From positions 1 to 64,000 of the forward strand of contig CANQVK010000001.1 in NCBI GenBank assembly GCA_947627275.1: a DNA stretch of 64,000 nt. The letters are read 5' to 3'. Source of the DNA: an uncultured Ruminococcus sp. (GTDB lineage Bacteria; Bacillota; Clostridia; Oscillospirales; Ruminococcaceae). Shown here in pieces: positions 50,658 through 58,656 of the stretch (position 1 is its first letter; the number at the start of each line of letters is the position of its first letter). Under the pieces are notes generated by a model. That model saw only the letters and a list, made by a program, of their open reading frames with translations, ran no database searches and was not told the origin of the DNA. The position numbers and the translations under genes were made by a program.

Positions 50658-52085
50658 ATGAACAAATATAAAAAGCTTGCGTTTAATACGCTTATATTCG
50701 GGATAGGCAGCTTTGGTTCAAAAATTCTTGTAATACTGCTTACCCGTCTGTACACAAAAGACATCGACCCCGGTAACATGGGTATAAAGAGTAATCTGGA
50801 AACTATAGCCCTTTTGCTCCAGCCGGTCTTCACATTCGCCCTTCAGGAATATCTTATCCGATTCGGAATAGATAAAAATTATGACAAACGCGCCGTGTTT
50901 ACGACCTCCGCCGCTATGACGACCTTTGGAATGGCGGCGGTCATACTGATAGTTCCGGGACTGCGGTTCATACGCATTTTCAGCTTTATCAGCGGATTTT
51001 CCCTGATACTCGCCGTGTACATCTGCACATCGTCTCTGCGAATGCTGTGCGCTCAGTTCGTCCGTGCAAGAGATATGGTGAAGCTTTTCTCGCTGGACGG
51101 AATTTTAGCCACGCTGACTCTTTTCATTTTTAACGTGATATTTATTTCGGGACTGAAAATGGGAGTCAAAGGATTTTTTCTGTCGGTCATTCTTTCCGAC
51201 CTGCTCTCGGCGGTTTTTCTTTTTCTTGTGGCAGACCTCAGAAAATTCCTCGGCAGAAAATATTTCAGCTTAAAGCTTGTGTTTGAGATCATGAAATTCT
51301 CCCTGCCCCTTATTCCAACTATTGTAATGTGGACGATCACCAGCCTTTCAGACCGTATTTTCCTCAGTTATATGAGGAGCAGCAAGGTCGATCTCGGCAA
51401 CGATGCCACCGGACTTTACGATGTCGCCAACAAGATACCGAACCTTATCTCTATGGTATCCACGATCTTCTTTCAGGCGTGGAACATGTCTGCCATAGCC
51501 GAAAACGATTCCGCCGACAGAAGCAAATTCTACGAGAGGGTATATTCCGCCTATGAAGCCCTGCTTTTCATAGCCGCGGCAGGACTTATGCTCCTCACTA
51601 AGCCTGTCACCTCGTTCCTTGCAAACTCCGAAAATTACGAGGTCTACAGCACGGTCTACCTTTATACGCCTGTGCTGATAATCGCTGCTATATTTACTGC
51701 GCTGAATCAGTTCCTCGGAGGGATCTATTCAGCTACAAAGCATACTAAAAACAGCTTCTGGACGAGCCTTGCGGCATGTGGAGTCAATCTGCTCCTCAAT
51801 TATGTAATGATACCCGTCATAGGCATACAGGGTGCAGCTATAGCGACTTTTCTGAGCTACTATCTCTGCTTCTGGGCGAGGATAATAGACGCAAGGTACT
51901 ATGTGCCGTTTAAATTCAACGGCACAAGGTCTCTTGTCAACACGGGACTTCTTGCCGTTATGAGTTTGATCGTAATAAAAGCGCCGCCTGTATGGGGCTT
52001 ATGGCTGTTCCTGATCTTTGCAGCCGTTACTGTCATGAACTTCAGACCCATGATGGCTACGATGAGAAAAATCGCAAAGCGGTAA
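50658..52085 (+). CDS. Oligosaccharide/polysaccharide flippase-like membrane protein (MOP superfamily)
   Basis: 475 residues with 12 to 14 membrane helices from residue 9 on. It has the Polysacc_synt fold: starts MNKYKKLAFNTLIFGIGSFGSKI, then LTRLYT, SLSDRIFLSYM, LFIAAAGLMLLTKPV, GAAIATFLSYYLCFW. Such proteins flip lipid-linked glycans (teichoic acid, capsule or lipid II-like) across the membrane; the substrate cannot be told. GGAGATAG precedes ATG 50658. It begins 19 bases after birA, so it is probably cotranscribed. A long upstream in-frame extension overlaps birA and is not used. Confidence 0.87.
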   Translation: MNKYKKLAFNTLIFGIGSFGSKILVILLTRLYTKDIDPGNMGIKSNLETIALLLQPVFTFALQEYLIRFGIDKNYDKRAVFTTSAAMTTFGMAAVILIVPGLRFIRIFSFISGFSLILAVYICTSSLRMLCAQFVRARDMVKLFSLDGILATLTLFIFNVIFISGLKMGVKGFFLSVILSDLLSAVFLFLVADLRKFLGRKYFSLKLVFEIMKFSLPLIPTIVMWTITSLSDRIFLSYMRSSKVDLGNDATGLYDVANKIPNLISMVSTIFFQAWNMSAIAENDSADRSKFYERVYSAYEALLFIAAAGLMLLTKPVTSFLANSENYEVYSTVYLYTPVLIIAAIFTALNQFLGGIYSATKHTKNSFWTSLAACGVNLLLNYVMIPVIGIQGAAIATFLSYYLCFWARIIDARYYVPFKFNGTRSLVNTGLLAVMSLIVIKAPPVWGLWLFLIFAAVTVMNFRPMMATMRKIAKR

Positions 52086-52125
52086 ATATACTTTTTCAGA
52101 AACCAAATTTCAAAGGAGTGTTTTT

Positions 52126-52836
52126 ATGCCTACACCTCACAACAACGCCCAAAAAGGCGATATTGCGAAAACCGTTCTCATGCCCGGCGATCCGCTGAGA
52201 GCGAAATTCATAGCCGAAAATTATCTTGAAGACCCCGTATGCTACAACGAGGTACGAGGTATGCTGGGATTTACGGGAACATACAAGGGCGTTCCCGTAT
52301 CTGTACAGGGCAGCGGAATGGGTATGCCGTCTATCGGGATATATTCCTACGAGCTGTTTAACGAATATGACGTTGAAAATATCATAAGAGTCGGTACGGC
52401 AGGAGCTGTCGCAGACAACGTGAACCTCCGTGACGTTATTATCGGCGTAAGCGCAAGCTCCAACTCGAATTTTGCGGCGCAGTACCGTCTGCCTGGGACA
52501 TACGCTCCCACCGCTTCCTGGGAACTGATTTCGGCGGCGGCGAAGTCGGCTGAAGAACGAAACTGCGCTTTCCACGCAGGCAATATTTTATCCTCGGACA
52601 CTTTCTACGACGATGCGGACAGCCTTGCGGAATGGCGGAAAATGGGCGTTCTCGCAATTGAAATGGAGGCTGCGGCATTGTACATGAACGCCGCGCGTTC
52701 GGGAAAAAAAGCTTTGTGCATTCTGACGGTTTCCGACTGTCCGCTGAAAGGCGAATCTACCACCGCCGAGGAACGGCAGACCTCTTTCCGCGATATGATG
52801 GAAATTGCTCTCGAAACAGCAGTTAAAATCGCATAA
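52126..52836 (+). CDS. deoD: Purine-nucleoside phosphorylase DeoD
   Basis: 236 residues. The hexameric DeoD-type enzyme cleaves purine (deoxy)nucleosides with phosphate for salvage. Phosphate-site residues lie in MPGDPLRAK (residues 19-27), RVGTAGA is at about 88-94, the substrate-binding AIEMEAAALY at about 178-187 and the catalytic Asp in VSDCPLKGE. AAAGGAGTG upstream sets the start. Probably cotranscribed with the flippase gene; followed by a clear terminator. Confidence 0.96.
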   Translation: MPTPHNNAQKGDIAKTVLMPGDPLRAKFIAENYLEDPVCYNEVRGMLGFTGTYKGVPVSVQGSGMGMPSIGIYSYELFNEYDVENIIRVGTAGAVADNVNLRDVIIGVSASSNSNFAAQYRLPGTYAPTASWELISAAAKSAEERNCAFHAGNILSSDTFYDDADSLAEWRKMGVLAIEMEAAALYMNAARSGKKALCILTVSDCPLKGESTTAEERQTSFRDMMEIALETAVKIA

Positions 52837-52842
52837 CATACC

Positions 52843-52871
52843 AAAAGCGCAGGATATATCCTGCGTTTTTT
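52843..52871 (+). terminator. Terminator after deoD
   Basis: AAAAG, CGCAGGAT (52848-52855), AT, ATCCTGCG (52858-52865), then a T-run: compact intrinsic terminator. Confidence 0.92.
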
Positions 52872-52997
52872 GTGCAGTATATTCACAACGATGCGTCTGT
52901 ATCGTTTTGAATTTTTATCATCAATAAAAAATTGATGAAAATTTAAGTTTTTTCTTGCTTTTTTGGAAAATTTGTGTTATGATATAGGGTAGAGTTT

Positions 52998-53125
52998 TAT
53001 ACTCACCGCTATCGCAAAACATCCAAATAATGCAGACGTAAAATCCGTCTGTCTGCGTCATCTTCCTTGACATACGAATTTTCTGTTCAGCATTATTTGG
53101 ATATTTTGCAATAGCGGCGAGTATA
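52998..53125. mobile_element. MITE-A copy with internal 35-bp insertion
   Basis: TATACTCACCGCTATCGCAA at the left and ...TTGCAATAGCGGCGAGTATA at the right. Compared with the 93-bp copies it carries about 35 extra bases (53037-53071 region) that themselves form a CAGACG/CGTCTG hairpin. It fills much of the 52837-53233 gap, together with the carB leader. Confidence 0.85.
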
Positions 53126-53165
53126 GGAGCTGTTCAAGCGCTTATGCAGCTCTGCTTTATATAGA

Positions 53166-53190
53166 ATCGTTTCAACGATACCGAAACGAT
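53166..53190 (+). other. carB leader hairpin
   Basis: ATCGTTTC (53166-53173) pairs with GAAACGAT (53183-53190) about 45 bases upstream of carB. It has no T-run. It may be an operator or leader structure; no PyrR-binding consensus could be recognised. Confidence 0.4.
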
Positions 53191-53233
53191 CCGAGAATAT
53201 ATCGTGCTGACGGCACGGGTCAGGAGATAAAAT

Positions 53234-56200
53234 ATGCCAAAAATTCAGGATATTAACAAGATCATGATAATCGGCTCTGGACCTATAATCATAGGTCAGG
53301 CGTGCGAATTTGATTATTCGGGTACTCAGGCGTGTAAGGCGCTTAGGAATCTGGGTTACGAGATAGTGCTTGTAAACTCAAATCCGGCTACGATCATGAC
53401 CGATCCCGACGTTGCGGATACTACCTACATCGAGCCGCTTAACCTTGACAGACTTACGCAGATAATCGAAAAGGAACGCCCCGACGCGCTTCTTCCGAAC
53501 CTTGGCGGACAATCGGGACTTAACCTCTGCTCAGAGCTTGACAAGGCAGGCATCCTCGAAAAATACGGCGTAAGAGTTATAGGAGTTCAGGTTGACGCTA
53601 TCGAAAGAGGCGAAGATCGTATCGAGTTCAAGAACGCCATGTCCGCTCTCGGTATAGGAATGCCCAAAAGCGAGGTGGCATATTCCGTTGACGAAGCCGT
53701 GAAAATAGCCGAAACTCTTAAATATCCTGTCGTTCTCCGTCCTGCATATACGATGGGCGGCGCAGGCGGCGGCATGGTTTACAACGTTGACGAGCTTAAA
53801 GTCGTTTGCGAAAGAGGCTTGCAGGCTTCTCTTGTCGGACAGGTTCTTGTCGAGGAATGTATCTTCGGCTGGGAGGAGCTTGAACTGGAGGTCGTCAGAG
53901 ATGCCGCAAACAACAAGATAACAGTCTGCTTTATTGAAAATATCGACCCGATAGGCGTACACACCGGCGATTCCTTCTGCTCTGCGCCTATGCTGACAAT
54001 TCCCGAGAACGTTCAGAAGAAGCTTCAGGAAATGTCCTACAAGATCATCGAGTCTATAGAAGTCATCGGCGGCTGCAACTGTCAGTTTGCACGCGACCCC
54101 GAAAGCGGACGCATTGTCGTTATCGAGATAAACCCCAGAACCTCGCGTTCTTCCGCACTCGCTTCAAAGGCAACAGGTTTCCCGATCGCTCTTGTTTCGG
54201 CTATGCTTGCATGCGGTCTGACGCTTGACGAGATACCATGCGGAAAGTACGGCACTCTCGATAAATACGTTCCCGACGGCGATTATGTCGTTATCAAGTT
54301 CGCTCGCTGGGCGTTTGAAAAATTCAAGGGAGCTGAGGATAAGCTCGGCACTCAGATGCGCGCGGTCGGCGAAGTAATGAGCATCGGCAAGACCTACAAG
54401 GAGGCTTTCCAGAAAGCGATAAGAAGCCTTGAAACTGGAAGGTACGGTCTTGGATTCGCCAAAAACTTCAATAATATGACAAAGGACGAGCTTCTCGATC
54501 GCCTTAAATACCCCACCAGCGAGAGACAGTTCATTATATATGAGGCTCTCAGAAAGGGAGCTTCCATCGAGGAAATTTTCGAGCTTACAAAGATAAAGCG
54601 CTATTTCCTCGAGCAGATGCTTGAATTAGTTCAGGAGGAGGAAAAGCTCCTCTCCGTTAAGGGCGGAGTTCCCGAAAAGGACGTTCTCAAACAGGCTAAG
54701 CTTGACGGCTTCAGCGACCGTTACCTCAGTATGCTCCTCGAGGTCACCGAGGAGGAGATAAGAAACGCACGTATCGGCTTCGGCATCTGCGAAGCGTGGG
54801 AGGGCGTTCACGTAAGCGGCACACAGAATGCGGCTTACTACTACAGCACCTATCACCTTGACAAGGACAACAGTCCCTCAAACAGCGACAAACCGAAAAT
54901 AATGATACTCGGCGGCGGCCCGAACAGAATAGGACAGGGCATCGAGTTCGACTACTGCTGCGTTCATGCGGCTCTTGCGCTGAAAAAACTCGGCTTCGAG
55001 TCAATTATTGTAAACTGCAACCCCGAAACGGTTTCCACCGACTATGATACCTCCGATAAGCTCTATTTCGAGCCGCTTACTCTGGAGGACGTTCTCGCTA
55101 TCCATGAAAAGGAAAAGCCTGTCGGAGTTATCGCGCAGTTTGGCGGTCAGACGCCCCTTAATCTTGCAAACGACCTTAAAAAATACGGCGTAAATATCCT
55201 CGGAACGACCCCCGAGACTATCGACCTTGCTGAGGACAGAGATCACTTCCGCGCCATGATGGATAAGCTGGGCATTCCTATGCCTGAAGCGGGAATGGCT
55301 GTAAATGCGGACGAAGCTATCGAGATAGCAAACCGTATCGGCTACCCTGTAATGGTACGCCCCTCTTACGTTCTCGGCGGTCGAGGCATGGAGATAGTTC
55401 ACGACGACGAAATGATGAAGGTATATATGGACGCGGCAGTCGGCGTAACTCCCGACAGACCTATCCTTATCGACCGTTTCCTCAATCACGCCACTGAGTG
55501 CGAGGCGGACGCCATTTCCGACGGCAAAAACTGCTTCGTGCCTGCCGTTATGGAGCATATCGAGCTTGCAGGCGTGCATTCGGGCGATTCCGCATGTATT
55601 CTCCCCTCAAAGAATCTCACCGCAAAACAGGTCGAGACTATCAAGGACTACACCAAAAAAATTGCCGTGGAAATGAACGTATGCGGTCTTATGAACATGC
55701 AGTATGCTATCGAGGGCGATACGGTCTACGTTCTGGAGGCAAATCCGAGAGCTTCAAGAACAGTTCCCCTCGTTTCAAAGGTCTGCGACATCAACATGGT
55801 TCGTATTGCCACGGAAATAATCACATCTTCACTTACAGGCAATCCGTCGCCCGTTCCCGAACTTAAAGACCGCCGCATAAATCATTACGGCGTAAAGGAA
55901 GCTGTTTTCCCGTTCAACATGTTTCAGGAGGTCGATCCCGTACTCGGCCCTGAGATGAGGTCTACAGGCGAGGTTCTGGGAATTTCCAAATCCTTTGGCG
56001 AGGCTTACTACAAGGCTCAGGAGGCTACTAAGAATCCTCTCCCCGACAGCGGAACGGTACTTCTCAGTATCTGCGACAGAGACAAGCCCGAGCTTGTGGA
56101 AATAGCCAAAGGCTTCAGCGAGCTGGGATTCCGTGTTCTTGCTACCCACAAATGCTATAAGCTTCTCGTACAGGAGGGTATCCCCTGCGAGCGTATCTTC

Positions 56201-56455
56201 AAGATATACGAGGGCAGACCGAACATTGCGGACGAGATCGCAAACGGCGAAATACAGCTTATCATCAATACGCCTGCCGGTAAATCGTCTATCCACGATG
56301 ACAGTTATATCCGAAAAGCGGCTATAAAACATCGTATTCCCTATATTACCACAATGGCGGCGGCTAAGGCGAGCCTTGAGGGTATAAAGGCTATAAAGCA
56401 CAATCATCACATCGAGGTCAAATCCTTGCAGGAACACCACAGGGATATTGACTGA
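53234..56455 (+). CDS. carB: Carbamoyl-phosphate synthase large subunit
   Basis: 1073 residues, full length. It makes carbamoyl phosphate from glutamine-derived ammonia, bicarbonate and two ATP for pyrimidines and arginine. Two homologous halves each contain a preATP-grasp segment and ATP-grasp domain (RPAYTMGGAGGGMVY and RPSYVLGGRGMEIV; EINPRTSRSSALASKATG and EANPRASRTVPLVSKVCD), with an oligomerisation domain between and a C-terminal MGS-type allosteric domain (from about residue 935). CAGGAGAT precedes the ATG. The small subunit gene carA is not adjacent, unusual compared with the common carAB order. Followed by a terminator. Confidence 0.97.
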   Translation: MPKIQDINKIMIIGSGPIIIGQACEFDYSGTQACKALRNLGYEIVLVNSNPATIMTDPDVADTTYIEPLNLDRLTQIIEKERPDALLPNLGGQSGLNLCSELDKAGILEKYGVRVIGVQVDAIERGEDRIEFKNAMSALGIGMPKSEVAYSVDEAVKIAETLKYPVVLRPAYTMGGAGGGMVYNVDELKVVCERGLQASLVGQVLVEECIFGWEELELEVVRDAANNKITVCFIENIDPIGVHTGDSFCSAPMLTIPENVQKKLQEMSYKIIESIEVIGGCNCQFARDPESGRIVVIEINPRTSRSSALASKATGFPIALVSAMLACGLTLDEIPCGKYGTLDKYVPDGDYVVIKFARWAFEKFKGAEDKLGTQMRAVGEVMSIGKTYKEAFQKAIRSLETGRYGLGFAKNFNNMTKDELLDRLKYPTSERQFIIYEALRKGASIEEIFELTKIKRYFLEQMLELVQEEEKLLSVKGGVPEKDVLKQAKLDGFSDRYLSMLLEVTEEEIRNARIGFGICEAWEGVHVSGTQNAAYYYSTYHLDKDNSPSNSDKPKIMILGGGPNRIGQGIEFDYCCVHAALALKKLGFESIIVNCNPETVSTDYDTSDKLYFEPLTLEDVLAIHEKEKPVGVIAQFGGQTPLNLANDLKKYGVNILGTTPETIDLAEDRDHFRAMMDKLGIPMPEAGMAVNADEAIEIANRIGYPVMVRPSYVLGGRGMEIVHDDEMMKVYMDAAVGVTPDRPILIDRFLNHATECEADAISDGKNCFVPAVMEHIELAGVHSGDSACILPSKNLTAKQVETIKDYTKKIAVEMNVCGLMNMQYAIEGDTVYVLEANPRASRTVPLVSKVCDINMVRIATEIITSSLTGNPSPVPELKDRRINHYGVKEAVFPFNMFQEVDPVLGPEMRSTGEVLGISKSFGEAYYKAQEATKNPLPDSGTVLLSICDRDKPELVEIAKGFSELGFRVLATHKCYKLLVQEGIPCERIFKIYEGRPNIADEIANGEIQLIINTPAGKSSIHDDSYIRKAAIKHRIPYITTMAAAKASLEGIKAIKHNHHIEVKSLQEHHRDID

Positions 56456-56470
56456 TTCAAAAAGCAATAG

Positions 56471-56502
56471 AAAACAGGGCGGCTCAGTCGCCCTGTTTTT
56501 TT
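56471..56502 (+). terminator. carB terminator
   Basis: AAAACAGGGCG (56471-56481), GCTCAGT loop, CGCCCTGTTTTTT (from 56489): perfect stem and T-run. Confidence 0.93.
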
Positions 56503-56618
56503 GCACACAAATGTCTCCTGCTTATTTTCAGACGACAAAATCAGACATTTTATACAGATTATGCTGAAAATTTGTAAAATTTTCGTAAAAAATTCTTTAA
56601 TTTTTATTAAATATTCAC

Positions 56619-56647
56619 TTGATTTTTACTTTATGATATGCTACAAT
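56619..56647 (+). promoter_or_regulatory. Promoter of the 74-residue protein gene
   Basis: TTGATT (56619-56624), 17-base spacer, TACAAT (56642-56647), about 33 bases before the start codon. Confidence 0.8.
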
Positions 56648-56679
56648 ATTATTAGAAAATTATGTAAAGGAGATTCTAT

Positions 56680-56904
56680 ATGGATATTAAAGAAAAAATC
56701 GAGGAACTCGTTTCTAAAGTCAAGGACGACAAGGAGTTCGGAAAAAAATTCAAGGAAAGTCCGGTAAAGGCTGTTGAAAGCGTTATCGGCGTAGATCTTC
56801 CCGACGATCAGATCGAAAAGATAATCAGCGGAGTTAAAGCTAAAGTCAGCTTCGACGACCTCGGAGATAAAATCGGAGGTATTTTCGACAAGCTGAAAAA
56901 ATAA
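56680..56904 (+). CDS. Small protein resembling a nitrile-hydratase/Nif11-type leader peptide domain
   Basis: 74 residues, highly charged and Lys/Asp-rich, no signal peptide. The segment DKEFGKKFKESPVKAVESVIGVDLPDDQ (two parts, residues 17-44) follows the pattern of NHLP/Nif11-like leader domains: D-x-x-F-x-x-x-F/L-x-x-x-P-x-x-A ... GV-LPDD. A Gly-Gly occurs near the end (IGG-IFDKLKK), leaving at most a seven-residue tail without Cys, Ser or Thr, so a modified-peptide precursor is doubtful. AAAGGAG at 56667-56673 and a good promoter support expression. No RiPP enzyme is nearby. Similar small proteins may simply be abundant cytosolic factors. Confidence 0.75.
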   Translation: MDIKEKIEELVSKVKDDKEFGKKFKESPVKAVESVIGVDLPDDQIEKIISGVKAKVSFDDLGDKIGGIFDKLKK

Positions 56905-56924
56905 GTTAAAGTTCCAATCAAAGA

Positions 56925-56953
56925 CAACACTGCACAGAGAGCGTGCGGTGTTG
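56925..56953 (+). other. Hairpin between the small-protein gene and the M23 gene
   Basis: CAACACTGCAC (56925-56935) with GTGCGGTGTTG (56943-56953), 11 bp with one T-G pair, but without a T-run. It may attenuate or stabilise a shared transcript. Confidence 0.55.
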
Positions 56954-56990
56954 CCTTAGTATTATAATTAAATATGGAGGTATGATCATT

Positions 56991-58271
56991 ATGATATTAA
57001 AAAAAGCCCTTGCCCGTCTCTGTGTTCCTATTTTATCATTATCCGTCGTGCCTCTCGGGGTTAATGGCGGAATATCCGCCAATGCGGCTGTTGCGGCGCT
57101 GTGGCCGCTGGATTCTGAATTCAGCGAAGTAACGACCTATTTCGACCCCAACAGGAACACGGGCAATATTTACGCAGGTCACAACGCTATCGACATTCCT
57201 GCCGATCACAACGCCAATATCTATGCCCCCATAGACGGAGTATGCGTTTCGGCAGGCTGGATGAACGACTACGGTATACTCATTATCCTGCGCCATGAAG
57301 AACTTGACGTCTACACCTTCTACGCCCATTGCTCTTATGCAGACGTTTCACCCGGTCAGACTGTTTCCGCAGGAGAAATAATCGGACATGTCGGAAATAC
57401 GGGAAATTCTGACGGCGATCACCTTCACTTCGGCATATGCGACACACTTACAGGCGGCTGGCCCGATATTATGTACTACGACCCCCTTACTTACTTCACC
57501 TACGAAATAGAACAGCCCGAAGATAATTGCAGTTGTACGGAGGACTATGCCGGAACTTATGTCACCCAGAACATTGATACATACCTCAATGTAAGAAGCG
57601 GTCACGGCTCGGAGTTTTCGATAGTGGGAAAGCTTTCCCCCCAAAGCGAATTTACGGTCACCAAAGCGGACGGAAACTGGGCGCACATTGAATACGACGG
57701 CATATCGGGTTACTGCTCCATGAAATATATCAGACGCAAGGACAATATCGAATCAAATATGACTATCTCGGGGGAACTCGTTCCAGACGGCGAGATAATT
57801 CAAGGGGCTGCGTTTGAGGTAGGCGGCACAATTACCTCAAATCTGCCTATAACACGGTTCACCGGCGGTATTTACAAGGCTGACGGAGCGTCCCCCGTGT
57901 ACGTTTACGAGACTTCACCCAATGCCCTGAAATACGACCTTTCGGGAGAATTTGACAGCAAAATGCTTTTCAATAAGCTCGAACCCGACACATATGTTTA
58001 TAAGGTTGAAGCGGAGGATTCAAGCGGAAAGGTCTACCGCCTTATCGGAAAAAGCTTCATGATCGCTCAGAAAGCCTCAGCCGCTACGGGTATCTTCGGC
58101 GATCTTAACGGCGACGGAAGCATTACCGTAGCTGACGGCGTTATGCTGCAAAAGTACATCCTCGGCATGGGAACGCTTTCCGCCGAACAACTTAAATACG
58201 CCGACATTACAGGCGACGGTACAGCAGATGTGTTCGACATGATCATGATAAGAAAAATGTTGGTTTCTTAA
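56991..58271 (+). CDS. M23-type peptidase with SH3 domain and dockerin
   Basis: 426 residues. A signal peptide (about 1-32) is followed by a LytM/M23 domain (about 60-160) with metal ligands His64 and Asp68 (GHNAIDIP) and the H144-L-H146 motif, predicting a zinc peptidoglycan endopeptidase. Then come a bacterial SH3 domain (about 185-250; YLNVRSGHGSEFSIVG, WAHIEYDGISGYCSMKYI), a beta domain (260-355), and a dockerin (about 365-425; GDLNGDGSITVADGV, DITGDGTADVFDM). GGAGG at 56976-56980 selects ATG 56991 over 56982. A cell-wall peptidase carrying a dockerin is unusual: cellulosomes normally carry glycan-active enzymes. Confidence 0.9.
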   Translation: MILKKALARLCVPILSLSVVPLGVNGGISANAAVAALWPLDSEFSEVTTYFDPNRNTGNIYAGHNAIDIPADHNANIYAPIDGVCVSAGWMNDYGILIILRHEELDVYTFYAHCSYADVSPGQTVSAGEIIGHVGNTGNSDGDHLHFGICDTLTGGWPDIMYYDPLTYFTYEIEQPEDNCSCTEDYAGTYVTQNIDTYLNVRSGHGSEFSIVGKLSPQSEFTVTKADGNWAHIEYDGISGYCSMKYIRRKDNIESNMTISGELVPDGEIIQGAAFEVGGTITSNLPITRFTGGIYKADGASPVYVYETSPNALKYDLSGEFDSKMLFNKLEPDTYVYKVEAEDSSGKVYRLIGKSFMIAQKASAATGIFGDLNGDGSITVADGVMLQKYILGMGTLSAEQLKYADITGDGTADVFDMIMIRKMLVS

Positions 58272-58485
58272 CAGGGGGACTCTGTCCCCCTGCACCCCCT
58301 GCCAAAGGGGTGACCCCTTTGGAATCTCTGTTGTCGTGAATTGGTCTGTGGAAATCTCCTAATTAATTCGATGCTGTTAGTCCTCATGATTTCCACAGAC
58401 CAATTCACGAGAATGGACGCCAAAAATTACCTCTTTAACAGAAAGTAAAGGGCAGCAAAATATCATGCTTAAGCTGCGGACAATG
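58272..58485. mobile_element. MITE-B copy 3 with private 23-bp palindrome, fused to the gene end
   Basis: The left side begins at the stop codon of the M23 gene with CAGGGGGACTCTGTCCCCCT; the usual left end is reduced to CTTAA. The right end is CTTAAGCTGCGGACAATG (58468-58485). A perfect 23-bp stem (58388-58410 with 58334-58356) has a sequence unique to this copy. The flanking GTTTCTTAA at the left and GTTTCTAAAG at the right may be a decayed target duplication. It is followed by a separate terminator. Confidence 0.8.
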
Positions 58486-58523
58486 GTTTCTAAAGATATT
58501 ATAACCCTTTTGCAGGGAAATAA

Positions 58524-58553
58524 AGGAGGGACGATGTCCCTCCTTATTCTTTA
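58524..58553 (+). terminator. Terminator downstream of the M23-dockerin gene
   Basis: AGGAGGGAC (58524-58532), GAT, GTCCCTCCT (58536-58544), then TATTCTTTATT. A 9-bp stem, probably the functional end for the M23 transcript reading through the MITE. Confidence 0.75.
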
Positions 58554-58656
58554 TTAGTATGAGGAAGAATTTTTTTCTTTACATTTCCGGCAAAATAGTG
58601 TATAATAATTATATACACGCATTATAAAAAACATTTTTTATATTAAGAGGCATTTT

